Shown here: in pieces, positions 26,345 through 39,221 of the stretch
How the letters are laid out: the number at the start of each line of letters is the position of its first letter
How positions within the stretch are numbered: position 1 is the first letter of the stretch
Source: Tulasnella sp. 424
Taxonomy: Eukaryota > Basidiomycota > Agaricomycetes > Cantharellales > Tulasnellaceae
Assembly: GCA_019633425.1 (NCBI GenBank)
Contig: WSUB01000103.1
Coordinates: forward strand, 62,001-126,000
DNA length: 64,000 nucleotides
Reading direction: 5' to 3'
Position numbers and translations under genes: made by a program
The notes under the pieces: generated by a model
Database searches by the model: none
What the model saw: only the letters and a program-made list of their open reading frames with translations
Told to the model about the DNA's origin: nothing

Positions 26345-26859
26345 AAAACGGCATTTCTTTCCTTTTTTTATGTTTTGTGTTGTATCCAATACATTTCTGT
26401 TCTGGGGGCGCTTGTGCCGTGACCCCAGGAAAAAAAACGAAAAAGGATGTGATGTGTGTGAAGCCCGTTGCCTTATTTTAGCCGTTCCGTCATCATAATT
26501 CGGAGAAGACGTCAGAGGGATTTATCGTACACAAACGCGAAAATGTACGCGATCTGCCGAGACATAAATTAGATAAAAAAGAAAAAGTGAGAAAGAATTG
26601 CAAATTATTATTTTTGTAACATCCATTGCATTGGATCTAAGGCACCGGCATTCGAATGCGGCGAATTTGGTGATTACAGGCCGGCGGTGAGAAGGGTGTC
26701 CGCAGATGTTGTTGGTTCGGGGCAGTGAATTGCGATCCTTTCGCACATCTTTCTTCCCGTTGCTTTCCCCCTTCCCCCCCCTCTTTTTTCCTTTAACCTC
26801 CCCCTCCCCCACCATTACCTCCTCTCCCCCCCCTCTCCTTTCCCCCCCTTTGCCATCCC
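26345..26859 (+). promoter_or_regulatory. Pyrimidine-rich promoter region of the Zn2Cys6 gene
   Basis: 515 bases between P2 and the transcription factor start. From about 26755 to 26858 the plus strand is almost purely C and T with C runs up to eight, ending just before the ATG. Such CT-rich blocks upstream of the start are common in filamentous fungal promoters and often mark transcription start sites. No gene is seen here. Confidence 0.55.
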
Positions 26860-29800
26860 ATGTCTTCTGCTCCTCCCGCCCCTCAGGAGTCCCAAAAGCC
26901 AAAGCGAAAGCGTCTTGCAAAGGTATGGCGTCATCACTTGGGTTCTCGAGGCGGATTAACATATCTCCCGTGGGCGCTTTCCCTCGCTGACTTGCCGCCG
27001 GCTTCCGAACTTTCCAAAGGCATGCGACGCCTGCCATAAATCCAAGCGACGCTGCGATGGAACTGGTGAGCGCTCCTCCCCACCCCCCAGCGGCGGAGGG
27101 ATACGTCGGCTAACGTGGCCAACGCTTTTCGTAGCTCCCTGCGCAAATTGGTTCGTGCTTCCTTCCGTCGGCTCCGAGAACCGCCAAGTGTAACCGCCCA
27201 TCCTCGCTGGCTTTTTTTTTCTGGTCGCCTCCTGCCCGATCAACGCCACATTTATCGGCGTTCTAACAGCGACTTTGCTGGCAAGATTTGTGTCTATACC
27301 GATTCAAGCGGTCAAGCCGTCCCCCCACCCATCGAACGTACGGCATCATCATCAAACGGAAGTGGTCTGCTCAACGGCGTCGGTTCATCGGATGTCAACA
27401 CTCCGTCCGAACCTCGGAAACGCAAAGCCACCCAACCCCCTCCCGCTGTCTCCGATAACCACAGCCGACCGGCCAATTCAAATTACCCACCACCACCACC
27501 TCCTGATGCAGCCGCACCGCCATTTTACCATTCAGACCCAAATCGGTCAAGCTCTGGACTTACACGTAGCAGCGAGTCTCACTCCATGTTCCCCGGAGAG
27601 CGTTCCCCACAGTATCACGCCCAACAACAATCAGGGCCTCGAGTCGATCCGGCGGTTGTACACGAACTCGTAAATTGTGAGTGGTCAGTTCCCCTAATCG
27701 CAGAGTTTATTGGACGGTTAGGAGCCGTCGGTTTCTCGGGCATGCCGTGCGGTTCGGAGATCACCTGGGATCTAACATGCACCTCTTTTCTTCCTCATAT
27801 CACCAAACCCCCCGTGCCCCGTGCCTGCCTATCTCGGAATAGTGTTCTTTTCACACATGTGAGTATCATACCCCCCTCCCTCTATCTCCCATAACTTTAG
27901 ATTGCTCACAGCCTGAACTCTGCACGCTAATTCGGATGTAATAATTCGGCTAGGCATCCGTACAACCTTGCAATTCACCGACCTTCATTTCTCAACGACC
28001 TCGGTGACGGCCGTGTGCCACAGTGAGTTGATCCGTTCGCCCAACTCAACGTAATCGCCGTTTCTCTGGGAGCCCAACGTTTTTAACCAAAAGTCGGACT
28101 CTGCCGCAGTTATCTGTTGCTCTCCGTGTTGGCGCTCGCTGCGCCGCTGTCGAACCATCCAGACGTCAAGACGAACCCCAACCACTGGTCCGGGGAGAAA
28201 TATGCCAATGCCGCCAAAGCGCTGCTGTTCGAGCCTGGGGGGCAGCTCAAGGAGCGTCCCTGCCTGGAAGTAGCCCAGGTCAGCAAAGAACAGCCGCCCT
28301 AACCAATACGGGACACTAATTTATGGTAAATATAGGCATTGACTTTCATCACGATGCACGATTGCATTGGACGCCAAGCTGGCCGGCGTACTGACTACTT
28401 CCAGCGTACGTCGCTTTCCTTCCACCCCTCGTCCTCCCCTCCCTGCCTTTCTCCATCAACCTTACCATCACCCACCCCAGAATTAGCGCTCGACATCCTC
28501 GTCGATATCGGCGTCCATTCATTTGATGTTGTACCGCCCACACCCTTTTCCCCACTCGCCCGAGATGAATGGATCCGTCGGGAGACGTCGCGCCGGCTAT
28601 TTTACCTCATTTACGTGGTGGAACTTCTGGCATCCATCTTTACGCATCGACCGATCGCGCACAGGGAGCAGGATTTGAGGATTTTCCTACCGGCGCCTGA
28701 GGCGTACTATGATTTGACGCTGGTGGATGTACCCCTATCACGAGGTATGTTTCTTTCGTCTCCTCCCGCTAATGCTGCCGGCCAACCTTGTTCCTGACGT
28801 GCTCCAAGAATATCTCCTCCCGCTTGCACCTCCGGATGGCTCCAGATCCAAGGCCTCCGAGTTTGGGTACTTGATCCGCATTGTCGCGGTCTACACCCGG
28901 ATTAGCGACAATATTTTCGCCTGCAAGCATGCGATGGACGAGGATGCCCCTCCTCATGCCAAGCCGAACGTAGCAGAAGTCATTCGGGATGGGGAAAATG
29001 CCCTAAAGGTTCGCACCCCTGGTAGTAACGAACACCCCCCTCATTTGTTGCTAACCCTGTTCTGGGGTCTATTTTAAATTCAGACCTGGGAAAGCTCCCT
29101 GCCCGAGAACCTCGCTTTCAATGAGCGAAATTTACAGCATCATCTGGGTAATTTGGAAGCGGGTGCCAGCATTTCGGGGTGGTGTTATTGCTACATGCAC
29201 ATTGTTGCGGAATGTTGCGTCTTGGCGCTCCAAGAGGTTTGTCCGGGCAGTTCGTATTGGCTGTGTCCTGATCGTTGAACGTCTTCCCAACAATCCAGGC
29301 GGCAGAACTCGACACAACGAGGTCAGCCAATCGGTCCAAGAGTCCGGCTCAAACTCGGGAACATGCTTTGGAGAATTTGAAGACCGTGCTACAAGCGCTG
29401 GGCCCTCGAGAACGCAAGTGCATAATGAGTAAGTTCTCCTGTCGAAAACTGGTAGATTCGGGAGGCTTACGAACGGCGTTTAAACAGTGGGTTGCATTCT
29501 AGAGGTAAGGCAGTTCGGTTTCGAACTCAGTTTCTGCGATCTAACGCACCTGAGCTTGCAGGCGGCTACACGACACACGCTCATCGCCACTCGAGGTCGA
29601 CCAGATCCTGTCCTGACGGGGTATTGCTCCGACTACGAGGCAGTGTGGGGAATAAACTACGAGCAACTCACGTCCCTCGAATTCAGAAAACAATGGGTCC
29701 CTGACTGGCCGCAGGACCGTCTCACGGCTCCTCGCAAGGCCAGTGGTTCCTCTTCCTCGACAACTCATGAGAGGGATTGGATTTATGGAGGAAGGTCGAT

Positions 29801-30437
29801 AATGCCAAACCGTGTCGGTGGTGCGCCGACGACGACAGCCGCAGAAGGTGACTCCCCTACGAGCTCCAGTCCCCGCGCTACCACTGAGGCCTACTGGTCC
29901 TCATCAGCCAAAGAACCCCCAGAGCCCGCTTGGGGATCAGGAGAAGGACGCGATCGACCTCCTTGGTGGCGCGGTCCACCACGGAGCCCGAGTCCGACTT
30001 CCTCGTCTCAAGCCTCGTACAAGGGAGTCCCAACACCTCTTTCCGCCAATTACTCCTCCGCATCACCTCGAGAACGGGGAATACCGGACTTCAATTCTTC
30101 ATCGCAGCAGGGAGGGAGCAGCAATTTGATGCGCAGCCGGACGTACCCAACAGCACCAGCAGGGCCCAGTCACGAACACAAGAATTCCATTGGAAGCTCC
30201 CGCGAAGGAACGGTCAGGGAATACGACGATCGAGAAACCATCCAGCTTCCTCCGTTACCGCTCAAATACGCCAGCGCAGATGGAGAAAACAACTTCATTC
30301 CTCGAGCGAAACCAGGGGGAACTTCCTTACCATCTATCCACTCAGTTGGATTGCTTAATTCTTTACCGCCCGATAGTCATCCAAGGCAGCTGCCTCCTCC
30401 CAGCTCGCTAGGGCGGGAGGAAGGTCCGTCGAGTTAG
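26860..30437 (+). CDS. Zn2Cys6 fungal transcription factor with fungal_trans domain
   Basis: Nuclear DNA-binding regulator. The start MSSAPPAPQESQKPKRKRLAK has a basic head before the zinc cluster ACDACHKSKRRCDG...CANCDFAGKIC (C-x2-C-x6-C-x5-C-x2-C-x6-C), which is spread over four exons, one only 16 nt (27135-27150). A Ser/Pro-rich linker follows. The fungal-specific regulatory domain contains FFTHMHPYNLAIHRPSFL, LSVLALAAPLSNHP, QALTFITMHDCIG, RRETSRRLFYLIYVVELLASIF and LPENLAFNERNLQHHL. The C-terminal ~300 residues are low complexity, ending near 30437. The middle region resembles the XlnR/AmyR-like class, but I do not recognise a specific orthologue. The target genes are unknown. Confidence 0.9.
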
Positions 30438-30692
30438 GAGACCACCTTCCACCTTCGTCTCTCTTTCCCAACGGGATTAAGGACTTGTAAAAAAACTGCC
30501 GCTCTCGGGATGCATCTAATTCAGAGGACTCTATTTATCTGCATTCCCAGTTGTGTCATGTACAATAAGCCTTCCTCAACGGAGGCGATCACGCTCTTAT
30601 GCGATAATGTAAAGTAGTAGTCCACATTTCGAATCCATTCACAACTGGAACAGGTAGCGAGAGGAACAGAAAGTCGTAGACGAAAGACACGC

Positions 30693-31239
30693 TTAGCTCT
30701 CCACTTTCTTAAGGTTTGGATGCAGCTCCGGGTTAATGAGGATGACGCGATCCAGCAGTTTCTGGACGACCTTCTCCTTATTGGCCTCGAACGATTCCGT
30801 GATCTTGGCAAGTGAAGCCTCAGTCTCCTTGTCTACCGCAGCTTGGGAGACCTGAGTCTTTCCTGCGTGCTACACCATAATGAAGACCAGTCAGGACAGG
30901 GGAGATCCAGTGATAGGCATGACCTGGGGGCATACCTCGGCTTCGTATGTCTTGAACTCCTCTTCCTTCTGGCCCTTGTACTTGGCAATCTCCTTCTCAG
31001 CCTGAGATCGGGCGTCCTTTAGCTTCTGGGTGCGATCTAAAGTTGCATCAAGTCAGTGGTCCGCGCCGAAGCCGGTCCTGGGTTATGGGACATACAGCCC
31101 CTTGCCTCCTGGACGATCTTAGCGGCGTCCTTTTCAGCTTCAAGTAAAGTCTGAATTCCGTTGGATCCTTGTGTTGGCTGAAAGGCGAGTGTTAGTAGAA
31201 GCGATGCGGTCTCCCTGAGTTGCTCTCACTGACGGCCAT
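30693..31239 (-). CDS. VMA10: V-type ATPase subunit G
   Basis: Vma10 is part of the peripheral stalk of the vacuolar proton pump. The first exon encodes only Met-Ala, then the joined protein reads PTQGSNGIQTLLEAEKDAAKIVQEARGYRTQKLKDARSQ (family signature), a long helix AEKEIAKYKGQKEEEFKTYE, and a C-terminal part with ASLAKITESFEANKEKVV, ending in KKVES. About 120 residues, as usual. Three introns. It shares a very short divergent promoter with the methyltransferase gene at 31318. Confidence 0.95.
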
Positions 31240-31317
31240 GTCTGAGGAGGAGGTCGTTGCAGTTAGACTTCGAATTTCGCGCGCGTCACGTCCCGGCCGA
31301 GTGCATCCTCCCTTTCC
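31240..31317. promoter_or_regulatory. Compact divergent promoter, VMA10 and MidA-like gene
   Basis: Only 78 bases separate the two start codons, so 5' UTRs and core promoters of both genes must share or overlap this stretch. No TATA-like word is visible. Confidence 0.6.
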
Positions 31318-33072
31318 ATGATCCTCGCTACAACCAGAACCAACCATGGGAGGCTCATAGCGGCCAATATAGCGAAACGATTCAAGTCCAGCCCAGCTGC
31401 TTCGTCTAATGCTGCACAGGCAAAGCACAAGGATCGGTACAACTACAACCGCTCGTCGGTCATTTCGTTCGAGGATGACCAGCAACATACAACCTACAAA
31501 AGAGTGACAGCTCGAGAGCTAGCCTCGTATCGAACGCCTCCAAGAAAAGTAAAGATGCTCGCTCGGGACTTTATCCACGATTCTTTATACAACCCGCATT
31601 ACGGGTACTTCCCAAAAAATGCGACAATCTTTTCGTCAGACACTCCCTTCGACTTCACTCAGCTGCATGACCTGGCACATTTCCAAGATCAGGTAGCCAG
31701 GAGATACGTGGAGTACGGAATTGTACCCGCCCCCGGAGAGGGTCCAGGAAGACAAGTCTGGCACACGCCCACCGAACTTTTCAAGGTATGTCAAGGCTCA
31801 TAATTGAACCGTGCTCTCTGCAAATGTTGATCGTTCGGAACGTCTTGCTAGCCTTGGTACGGTCAGGCCATTGCTCAGAATCTAGTCTCTGAGTACATGG
31901 TGCGGCACTTCCCTTACGAAGACTTCATCGTGTACGAGATGGGAGCAGGAAACGGAACTCTGGCACAAAATATCCTGGATTACATTCGAGACCACTATCC
32001 AGAAGTCTACGAACGGACTCAGTACCGAATAATCGAAATTTCGAAGCCTCTTGCGGAAGCCCAGCGGCAACGGCTCCTGCCTGATCACCCCTGCGTTGAA
32101 ATCTTCAACAAGAACGTGTTCGAGTGGGACACATACGTCCCAGCTCCATGTTTCTTCTTGGCTTTGGAAGTCATTGTACGTTCGTCTTAATCCCCATGTC
32201 ATTCGTGCAACACTCACAGTTCTCGATTTCAGGACAACTTCCCGCACGACGTCATCCGCTACGACTTGGAAGACCTCCGGCCGTACCAAGGGATCGTTTC
32301 CATTGACGAACAAGGGGATTTCACGGAGCTCTATGAGCCGATTCATGACCCTCTCATCCGCCAGTTCCTCCAGTTCCGCTCGGAAATCGGACATGAATCC
32401 CCAGCACTGACCTCACCCTGGCTCAAATACCCTTCACTCCGTTCAATGTACCGTTCCGCTCCTTTCGCCCCCAACGTGACGTCCAAACCTGAATTCATCC
32501 CCACTCGCATCCTCACCTTCCTCAAGATCCTCCGCCAGAACTTCCCCCTTCACCGTCTCCTCCTGTCCGATTTTTCCTCGCTCCCTGATACTATGCCAGG
32601 CTACAACGCGCCAGTCGTTCAAACCCGGTTCCGAGATACCATGGTTCCCGTTGAAACTTTCATGGTTCAGCCGGGCTATTTCGATATTTTCTTCCCTACC
32701 TCATTTGAATTGCTCAGGGACATGTATGAACTCGTGATGAGCAAGCCCGTCTCGGCCCTACGTCTGCCTGAAAAGGCGGATGCGGCCAAGTCTACTCCTA
32801 CAGGGACCGCAGAAGCTGATAGCCTTCGGCCTTCGCCAACGGCTCCGACAGTTAGCGGACGCCTCGGTGCCAACTTCTTCACGCCCAAGGGTCGGAGACC
32901 ACCCAGAGCAGGGCAGTCATCAGGGATTAGCCTGGCAATGGGAGAGGCCAGGTCAACGATCTGCACCCATCAAGAATTCATGCAACAGTATGCCAACCTC
33001 GACGGGACCCGGCTTCGGAATGGAGACAACCCACTATTAGATTACTACCGAAATGTCAAATTTCTTTACTAG
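31318..33072 (+). CDS. MidA/NDUFAF7-family (DUF185) methyltransferase, probably mitochondrial
   Basis: The start MILATTRTNHGRLIAANIAKRFKSS looks like a mitochondrial presequence. It is followed by TARELASYRTPPRKVKMLARDFIHDSLYNPHYGYF and WHTPTELFKPWYGQAIAQNL. The SAM-binding motif is VYEMGAGNGTLAQNILDYI (GxGxG). Then come YRIIEISKPLAEAQRQRL, LALEVIDNFPHDVIRYD (the position of the family's active-site loop), and ETFMVQPGYFDIFFPTSFELLRDMY. Two introns. NDUFAF7 methylates an arginine of a complex I subunit. This protein belongs to the same superfamily but to a divergent fungal branch, so that substrate is only a possibility. Confidence 0.87.
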
Positions 33073-33343
33073 TCAGGTCCGATAGAGGAATAGATCAGCC
33101 GACGGCCTCGCTATTGGAGACATCGTCGGCAGAACTTGCTTCGTTGATGCCGATGTGTCGGCCAGTGCTTTACGGTAGTCTACGGAATAATCGAGAACAC
33201 CCTGGAACTCAAATAATCTTGGGTGTCATTAATAATTATCCAACGAAAAAAGTACGACATAATAACCAAAATGCCAAAATGACAACAATATGAAACGACG
33301 GCCATGAGAACAAAAAGTACAAGATGTCCTCAGAACACGAACT

Positions 33344-35073
33344 CTATGCTCCCAGACCGTAGGCTTGACGAACGCGCTGCATAGCAGAAACTAGGTCTGG
33401 GGAATTGTTCTGAGAAAAGCTAGCTTGTCCCAAAGTGGGTTGAACCTGGGTTGATTGATACAGCCCTTCAAATGAGGATTGTGTCGGTACAGAGGAAGAA
33501 AGGTTGAAACTTGGTTGTAATGGGGAAAAGTCTGAATGTGGGGTGTACGTTGAAGTAAGAGATTGTCGTGCCGAGGATCGTGAAAGTGAAACCGTTCGTG
33601 AAAGGTATGATGAATCAGGCGTGGCGAGGTTGGCTGGTTTGCGGGGCGACGGATGGCGGCGTTTCAGAGGCGAGATTCGTCCAGAGGCTGACGATGTTCG
33701 AGCGTGGCGAGAGCCAGATTGACGCCCCCGACTGTCATAGGGCTCATCATCTTGCCAGCATTCGTCTCCGTCGTCTACAATCCCCTCTTCCTCGCCGACA
33801 ACGTCGTCTGAGGAAACAACAATTTCTTTGCCCAGCGCCTTTTGCCCTTCAGCAATGAGTTGCTGTAACTGAGCTGACATCCAATCCATCTGCTCGTCCA
33901 TTTCGTCCGTTTCGTCGGTCGGCTCTGAACTGGCGGGAACAGGGAGGGGTGTGGGATCTTGTGAACCGGAATACTGCACGGAGCTTGCCAAGGTTGACGC
34001 CGGTCTAGGAGGTGCAATAAATGCCGGGCGGCGACGGGAGGCTACATGCGACCGTATCCGTCTATGACCAGACGAAGAAGAGGATGATGTGACTTTGGTT
34101 GAACTTGAAGACGCAGAGGGCGACATTGGACAGGACCTTGTGGCCCTTGCGGCGGCCTGCTGCAAAGATATAGGTTGGTCAGCCTGTTCGAGACGTCATA
34201 TTCGTAGACTCATGCCCCTACCCATGAATCTTCTTCATATGCGCCAGACTCGTCACCCTCTTCTGCACTGTTAGGTTCTCCCTTCCACCTGCAATCAAAC
34301 ACGCCGTAAGAATAGGTTCGTTTCAAAAGCGGAGAGAATGGTTGCGCACATTCGGTATGCCGTCATGCCAACAGCACCGGATATAAGGGCAATGTTGAGG
34401 GCCGAGGTGAGGAGTGTGTCCGTGAGCGTCGTCCGGCGACGCTTGGAAGGCGGAAAGTCTAGTTCAGACATAAACGAACGCAGCAATTAGCACCTTCACC
34501 ACCGAATACGATCAACTGTCAACGAGTGGAGGAACGCAGAGCTTCGTAGTAGCGGGTGCGTTGGTTGTAGTGGCCAAGTAGTGAGGCAGCGGAGGACAGC
34601 GGTGAGGGTAGAGGTAAAAGGAGGAACAATCGCTGGTGGTCTGATCATCGTGGGCCGCCTCGCGGTGCGCACGTGAAGCCTCTCGCGTCAGGAATAGTCC
34701 CGAATGAAGGAGGAGGTCGCGTTGCGTAGAATGTGAACTGCAGCTTACCTTGGTCGTCATCTGCCAGCCCTATGCAGCCACTGGAACCCAGCCGTTCGAG
34801 TTCGCCTCGCGATACACTTCGGCTCAATTGCGGCTGGGCGACTCCTCCTGAGGTATCCGTCGGCTGCCAACCCCGTCGACGTTTCTGTGACAGTACAGAG
34901 TCCATTTCTGAAGCTCGACTTAGCATTTCTGGTCGAGGGATTGGTCGCGGACGAGTGCTGAGATTTGGTCGCGGCAATCTGGGATGTTCGTCTTGCCAGT
35001 GGTCGAAGTTGGAATTATTTGCGAACGGATTGCGGAATGAGAATGGGACACGAAAGGTGAAGTCGAACATCAT
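33344..35073 (-). CDS. Conserved Agaricomycete protein with one predicted membrane segment
   Basis: No known function. The N-terminal exon begins MMFDFTFRVPFSFRNPF and runs through a KRRRGWQP patch. It then joins, over an intron of about 285 bases or with an undetected small exon, to DFPPSKRRRTTLTDTLLTSALNIALISGAVGMTAYRMWKGEP. The stretch after the basic PSKRRR is a likely transmembrane helix (about 20 residues from LLTSALNIAL to TAYRM). A small exon then gives NSAEEGDESGAYEEDSW, and the last exon is a Ser/Arg-rich tail with acidic clusters ending AYGLGA. I recall agaricomycete proteins with the same plan (FPFSF-NPF start, PKRRRT before a TM helix, YRLW after it), which supports one gene rather than two. 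Localisation is unknown. Confidence 0.68.
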
Positions 35074-35315
35074 GCGAGTCGTTACTTGTCGTGAATGATT
35101 CTTAAGAGCGAGAGGTGGTGGGGGGTATAAGGGGAGGGGAGTAGTGGAGTTGGGGTCGGTTCGATTGTTGGAGACTCTGAAAGCAAAACCGTCTCACACA
35201 GCATCGAAGTCCGTCGAACCCCGTTTGGTACCAAACAACAATCTCCACATAATCCACAACGTTGCATTTTCTACATCTGAGGACGTCATCTTTATCTAAA
35301 TCCACCACCACCAAG

Positions 35316-38300
35316 TTACTTCGGTCTCACAGGAGACGCACTCAGTAATCCTACATGAAGAGCATGTCAGATACCGCCCTGAATCTCAGAAACACCCTCG
35401 TCTTACCCTGGGCTTCCGCCTTCTGCGCGTCCGTCAAACCAGAATCGTGAGCTTCGAGGAATGCGTCGACCTCATCCATCACATCATCATCTCCACCAAT
35501 TGCATACATGGAGTCTTCTTCTTCTTCGTCATCTCTGGCAGCATCGATTGCGAATGTCTGCCTCTCCATCACCATTGTTGTTGGGATTAATGGAGTAATG
35601 GGCGGGACAGATGATTTCTCAGAAGACAAGGAAAGCTGTGATACGTTAGGCAGAGATTGCGATGTAGCCGTCGATAGCTCCGGTGAAGATGCCGACGGGC
35701 CTGTCCCTGATGATGCAGAGCGTTGACGGGGTGAAACCAACGACTCCCGAGGCTTAGGTTCTTGAAGAGAGAACTCTCTTCCGGGCTTCCCGATAGCAGG
35801 CTTATGGTCAACCTGGATAGATTCACGAGATGAGCAACCAAGCGCATCGGACGTTAGAGAGTAAACCAGTACCTGATGCTTGCCAATCGACTTCCCGATT
35901 TCATCTGCAACCCTATTGAATAGATTCTTGTTTTCCTTGGTCAGGATTGTAGACATTAGACCTCCCAGAAGACCTGATGGCTCTTCGACTACAGGCACTG
36001 CGGGTTCGTCGAATCTGAAAGACGCAGACAAATCCGAATCAAAGAAGGACTCGAGGATCTCGTCGGCAAGGACAACCATTCGGAATCTAAAAAGTTTTGG
36101 TCAAAACCCGAGAGAGAGAGAGAGAGAGGAGGCCAAGGTATTCGGTGCCTCACGTTGGTAAAGTCAAATACGGCTTATTATTTTCGGGGCTTGGTTCCGT
36201 GTCGTCTGCTTTTTCCAACAAAGAGTCGCCATACTCGAAAGCGTTGGTCATGAATCTGCTGACAGCTCCCAAATAAGCATCACCAGGCTCATTACGGAAG
36301 ATGAACTAGATCGCATGTGTTCAGCCTCGTTGTGAAGACAGTCGATAGGGCACCCCTCACCAGCAACGACTCAGAAAGCTGCAACACTTCGTCCTTCGAC
36401 AACGAGCCATCCTTGTCCTTGTCGTGCAGGGTGAAGAACCATTCAATATTTGACATGAGGTCGTTAAACATGACCCCTTCAAGGCCCATGACAATGTCCT
36501 ATCAAAATATTTCAGGCAAACCGAAACGCTGGTTCAGCAGTTTACGCACCTGAAGTGATAGGGCTCCTCGTGAGCTATAGTCCCAAGAGTAGAACAATCG
36601 ATGGATGAGCGCACTAAGATGGGTTAGCTTAGCGAGATAGACACAGAGCGAAGGGAGAGGACGAACTGGTCTACAACATCTCGTTGAACCCGTTGCTTGA
36701 AAGAACAAGTGGGTTAGTCGACGCACCCTCCGATTTCATCTACATGCATCTCGGTACCTGGAAGCCATTGGAGACAACCATCTCATCTCTTGCCCACGAG
36801 GCAACGAAGGCCAAGAACCGTTTGAATGTGTTCATGCTAATCCTTGTTTCTGGTCGGCCCGTCGCATCCACACTCCCGGTAACTCCAGTCCCTCTCGGGG
36901 GCTCCTCATAAATCGCCTTGAAAAGCAAATCGTATATCGCGCCGACCTGTTCCTTGCTAAAGCGTCCAATGAATTTGAGATTCCGGATCGCAGCTCGCTT
37001 CGAAAACGACTCGAGCGTCGTAGTCACTCCAGCTCTGAACTTCTTGCGTTCGGAGAGGATAGTATCGTCGGTAATAACCGAGAATTCTCTGAAAGCGACC
37101 AGGAGGAGTTCTTGGAAGTTGGTTATGTTCTTGGCGCGAGGATCGGAGGAATTGGGGTGGGCGGAGTCACCCAAGGAGCTGAAGTAGTCGCGCATCAGGC
37201 TAGAGGGCCTCAGGTCAGCCAGCGTCGACGGCCACGATTTTCCCGCCGTACTTAATAAACGCGCCATCATCTTGAATCTCGAGAAGCTTCTCTCCGTTGA
37301 TTTTGAGAATTGCTGTATTGTCCTTGGTCAGCGGGCGTCCGACAGGTCACCTTACCAGTACCTACCTAGACTGAAGTGAGGAGGAGTTAGAGACATTTTG
37401 GGCAGCATCATAACAAACAAACTTACCCCACTTGGAACAGCACTTTGGGACCCATAGCAAAGAAGCAATCAATCACCCGGAAAGCAAAAATCAAGGGCAT
37501 GCTATTGATGAACCTGGAGACGTGCTCGAAATCAGTCTCTTCCTCAATGAAGACCCTCAAAACGTCGTACAGGCTAAGGAACCACGGCAGAGACGCCACT
37601 GAGAGCTGAACGTCCACGCTCGTAAAGTGATCGTGAATGAGGGGAAGACATCGCTGAACGAGAGCCTCAAAGACTCGTTGGTCCAAGAGGGTGCCGTGCA
37701 TGGAGGGACTACCGTATGGTCAGTGTCGCTCCAACGTGAAAATCTCTGCAACCTCACCTATAATACCCAGGAAGAAGCCTGTCACAAAGAACTTCAAGGA
37801 GCCAGAATGCCTGCTCCTCGGACATATAGCTAGAGCAGCCATGTCAGAACTCGTCTATTGGAGAGCACGTTTCCGCTCACATCAGAAGCGCGGCTGTTAA
37901 GATATTCATGGCCTTGATAAAGAACGTGCCGTTAGAGATGGATCACCCGTAGTCCGCGCTTTATTGGCTCCCACCTGGCAGTAACCTAGTTCTGGGTTCT
38001 TCCAGCTGTATGCGGTCAAGACTCTCCGCAAACTCGAAATGCCCTTGTCAGATTGATAAGCAGCGTACTCGGGTAGACTGCGGTTCAGGTCTTTCTCGAT
38101 CTCCTCTGTACTCATTGACGTCTTGCCATCGTGCTCCTTCAGAATAGAATGGTACACATCCGGGTTCGCAAACCGCAGGTAAAGTGAACCGGATAGGGTC
38201 TCCCACATCTCCCCTCGCAGTCGGTTCGGCAGGCCAACCTGTATGAGTCGCGTACATTGAGGGTACCGCGCAAGTGTGAGGTGGCGCCCATGAGCTACGG

Positions 38301-39221
38301 GGAACAGGTTCAGCTGTATTGTAAGGATAGGGAACACGGGCATGGAACTGACACCGAAGATATGCTGTCCAGAGCTTGATCTTAGAGGCTTCTCGAAGTC
38401 TGGCAAGCCTTCAGTATCCCTGTCACCGGTTTTGATAAGGCTCAGCACTCACTTCTTCGCATCTCCAGGAAACTTGAACTCCGAGCCAAGACCTCTGTGA
38501 TAATCACCGCCTTCGTCGGCATCTTCAACTCCGACCTTTGCTGCCGCGGCTGTGGTGCTAACATCGACAAGCGGCGAAGTCTCCCCATCTCTGCCCTTTT
38601 CTGCTGGTAGAGGTTCGGAGCACAATGTTTCCGAGTATAGTGTTTTAGCAAATGGTTTCACTTGCTTCATTTGCCCAAGCTGGAGCTGGACCTTCAGACC
38701 GTCACGCAGGCGGTCACAGAATGTCTCGGCCGTCGAGCGCATAGAAGTTAGTTGAATAACCTGGGCAATACAGATGTTTACACGCGCCAGCCGAAGAAAA
38801 GGTCTCAAGACAGAACTCACTATCTTCATTCCATGCCATAGCACCAAGCTGAGCGCGAATACACCGGCTCGCGAATTCAGTCGTTCGACCCGACGGATGG
38901 TGGATAGAGGTATCGTAAACCGAACCGATTTGCGATCCAAGGAGATAAAGCAAAGGAATGGAGGAAAGAGGTAGAGCTTTCCTGCCTAGAGAACGGGGTC
39001 TGTCAGTATTCGACGCATGGTTGGGGGCCACCAGGTCGACGCACGAACGAATCCTCCTGATGCTGCAACGTCAATACAGCATTGATCTCCATCTTCTCTC
39101 CGCCCATTCCAGCTCCGACTTCTCCAGCTTTCTCTTCTGAGGGCAAAGCGAAGAAGAGTCGTGTCTGGTCTTCCTTCGATGGATCCTTATAGGTCCGGAG
39201 GCTCGTGGAGATAGTCGTCAT
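35316..39221 (-). CDS. GYP2: GRAM-TBC-EF-hand Rab GTPase-activating protein (GYP2/MDR1-like)
   Basis: Rab-GAP of the Gyp2/TBC1D8-9 group acting in membrane traffic. Visible in order: [17 protein letters not shown], then a GRAM domain ([50 protein letters not shown]). The TBC domain has [31 protein letters not shown] (arginine finger, IxxDxxR), [19 protein letters not shown] (glutamine finger), [31 protein letters not shown] and [17 protein letters not shown]. An EF-hand follows: [14 protein letters not shown]. The C-terminal tail has [25 protein letters not shown], the last exon reached by a GTAAGA intron. The N-terminus at [15 protein letters not shown] is tentative; relatives have further N-terminal sequence, and I could not find those exons in 39222-39624. 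Confidence 0.87.
36110..36128 (+). repeat. GA dinucleotide microsatellite in a GYP2 intron
   Basis: An uninterrupted GA repeat of about nine units. On the sense strand of the gene it is (CT)n and falls inside the intron that precedes the exon starting [11 protein letters not shown], upstream of its acceptor. Confidence 0.85.

Noticed and set aside
26706..26990. Pro/Ser-rich 94-codon frame upstream of the Zn2Cys6 gene
   Set aside because: It arises from the CT-rich promoter block. The Zn2Cys6 protein starts in a different frame at 26860.
38714..39031. 105-codon minus-strand frame [15 protein letters not shown]...
   Set aside because: Out-of-frame shadow of the GYP2 GRAM exon. The frame with [12 protein letters not shown] and [14 protein letters not shown] matches the family.
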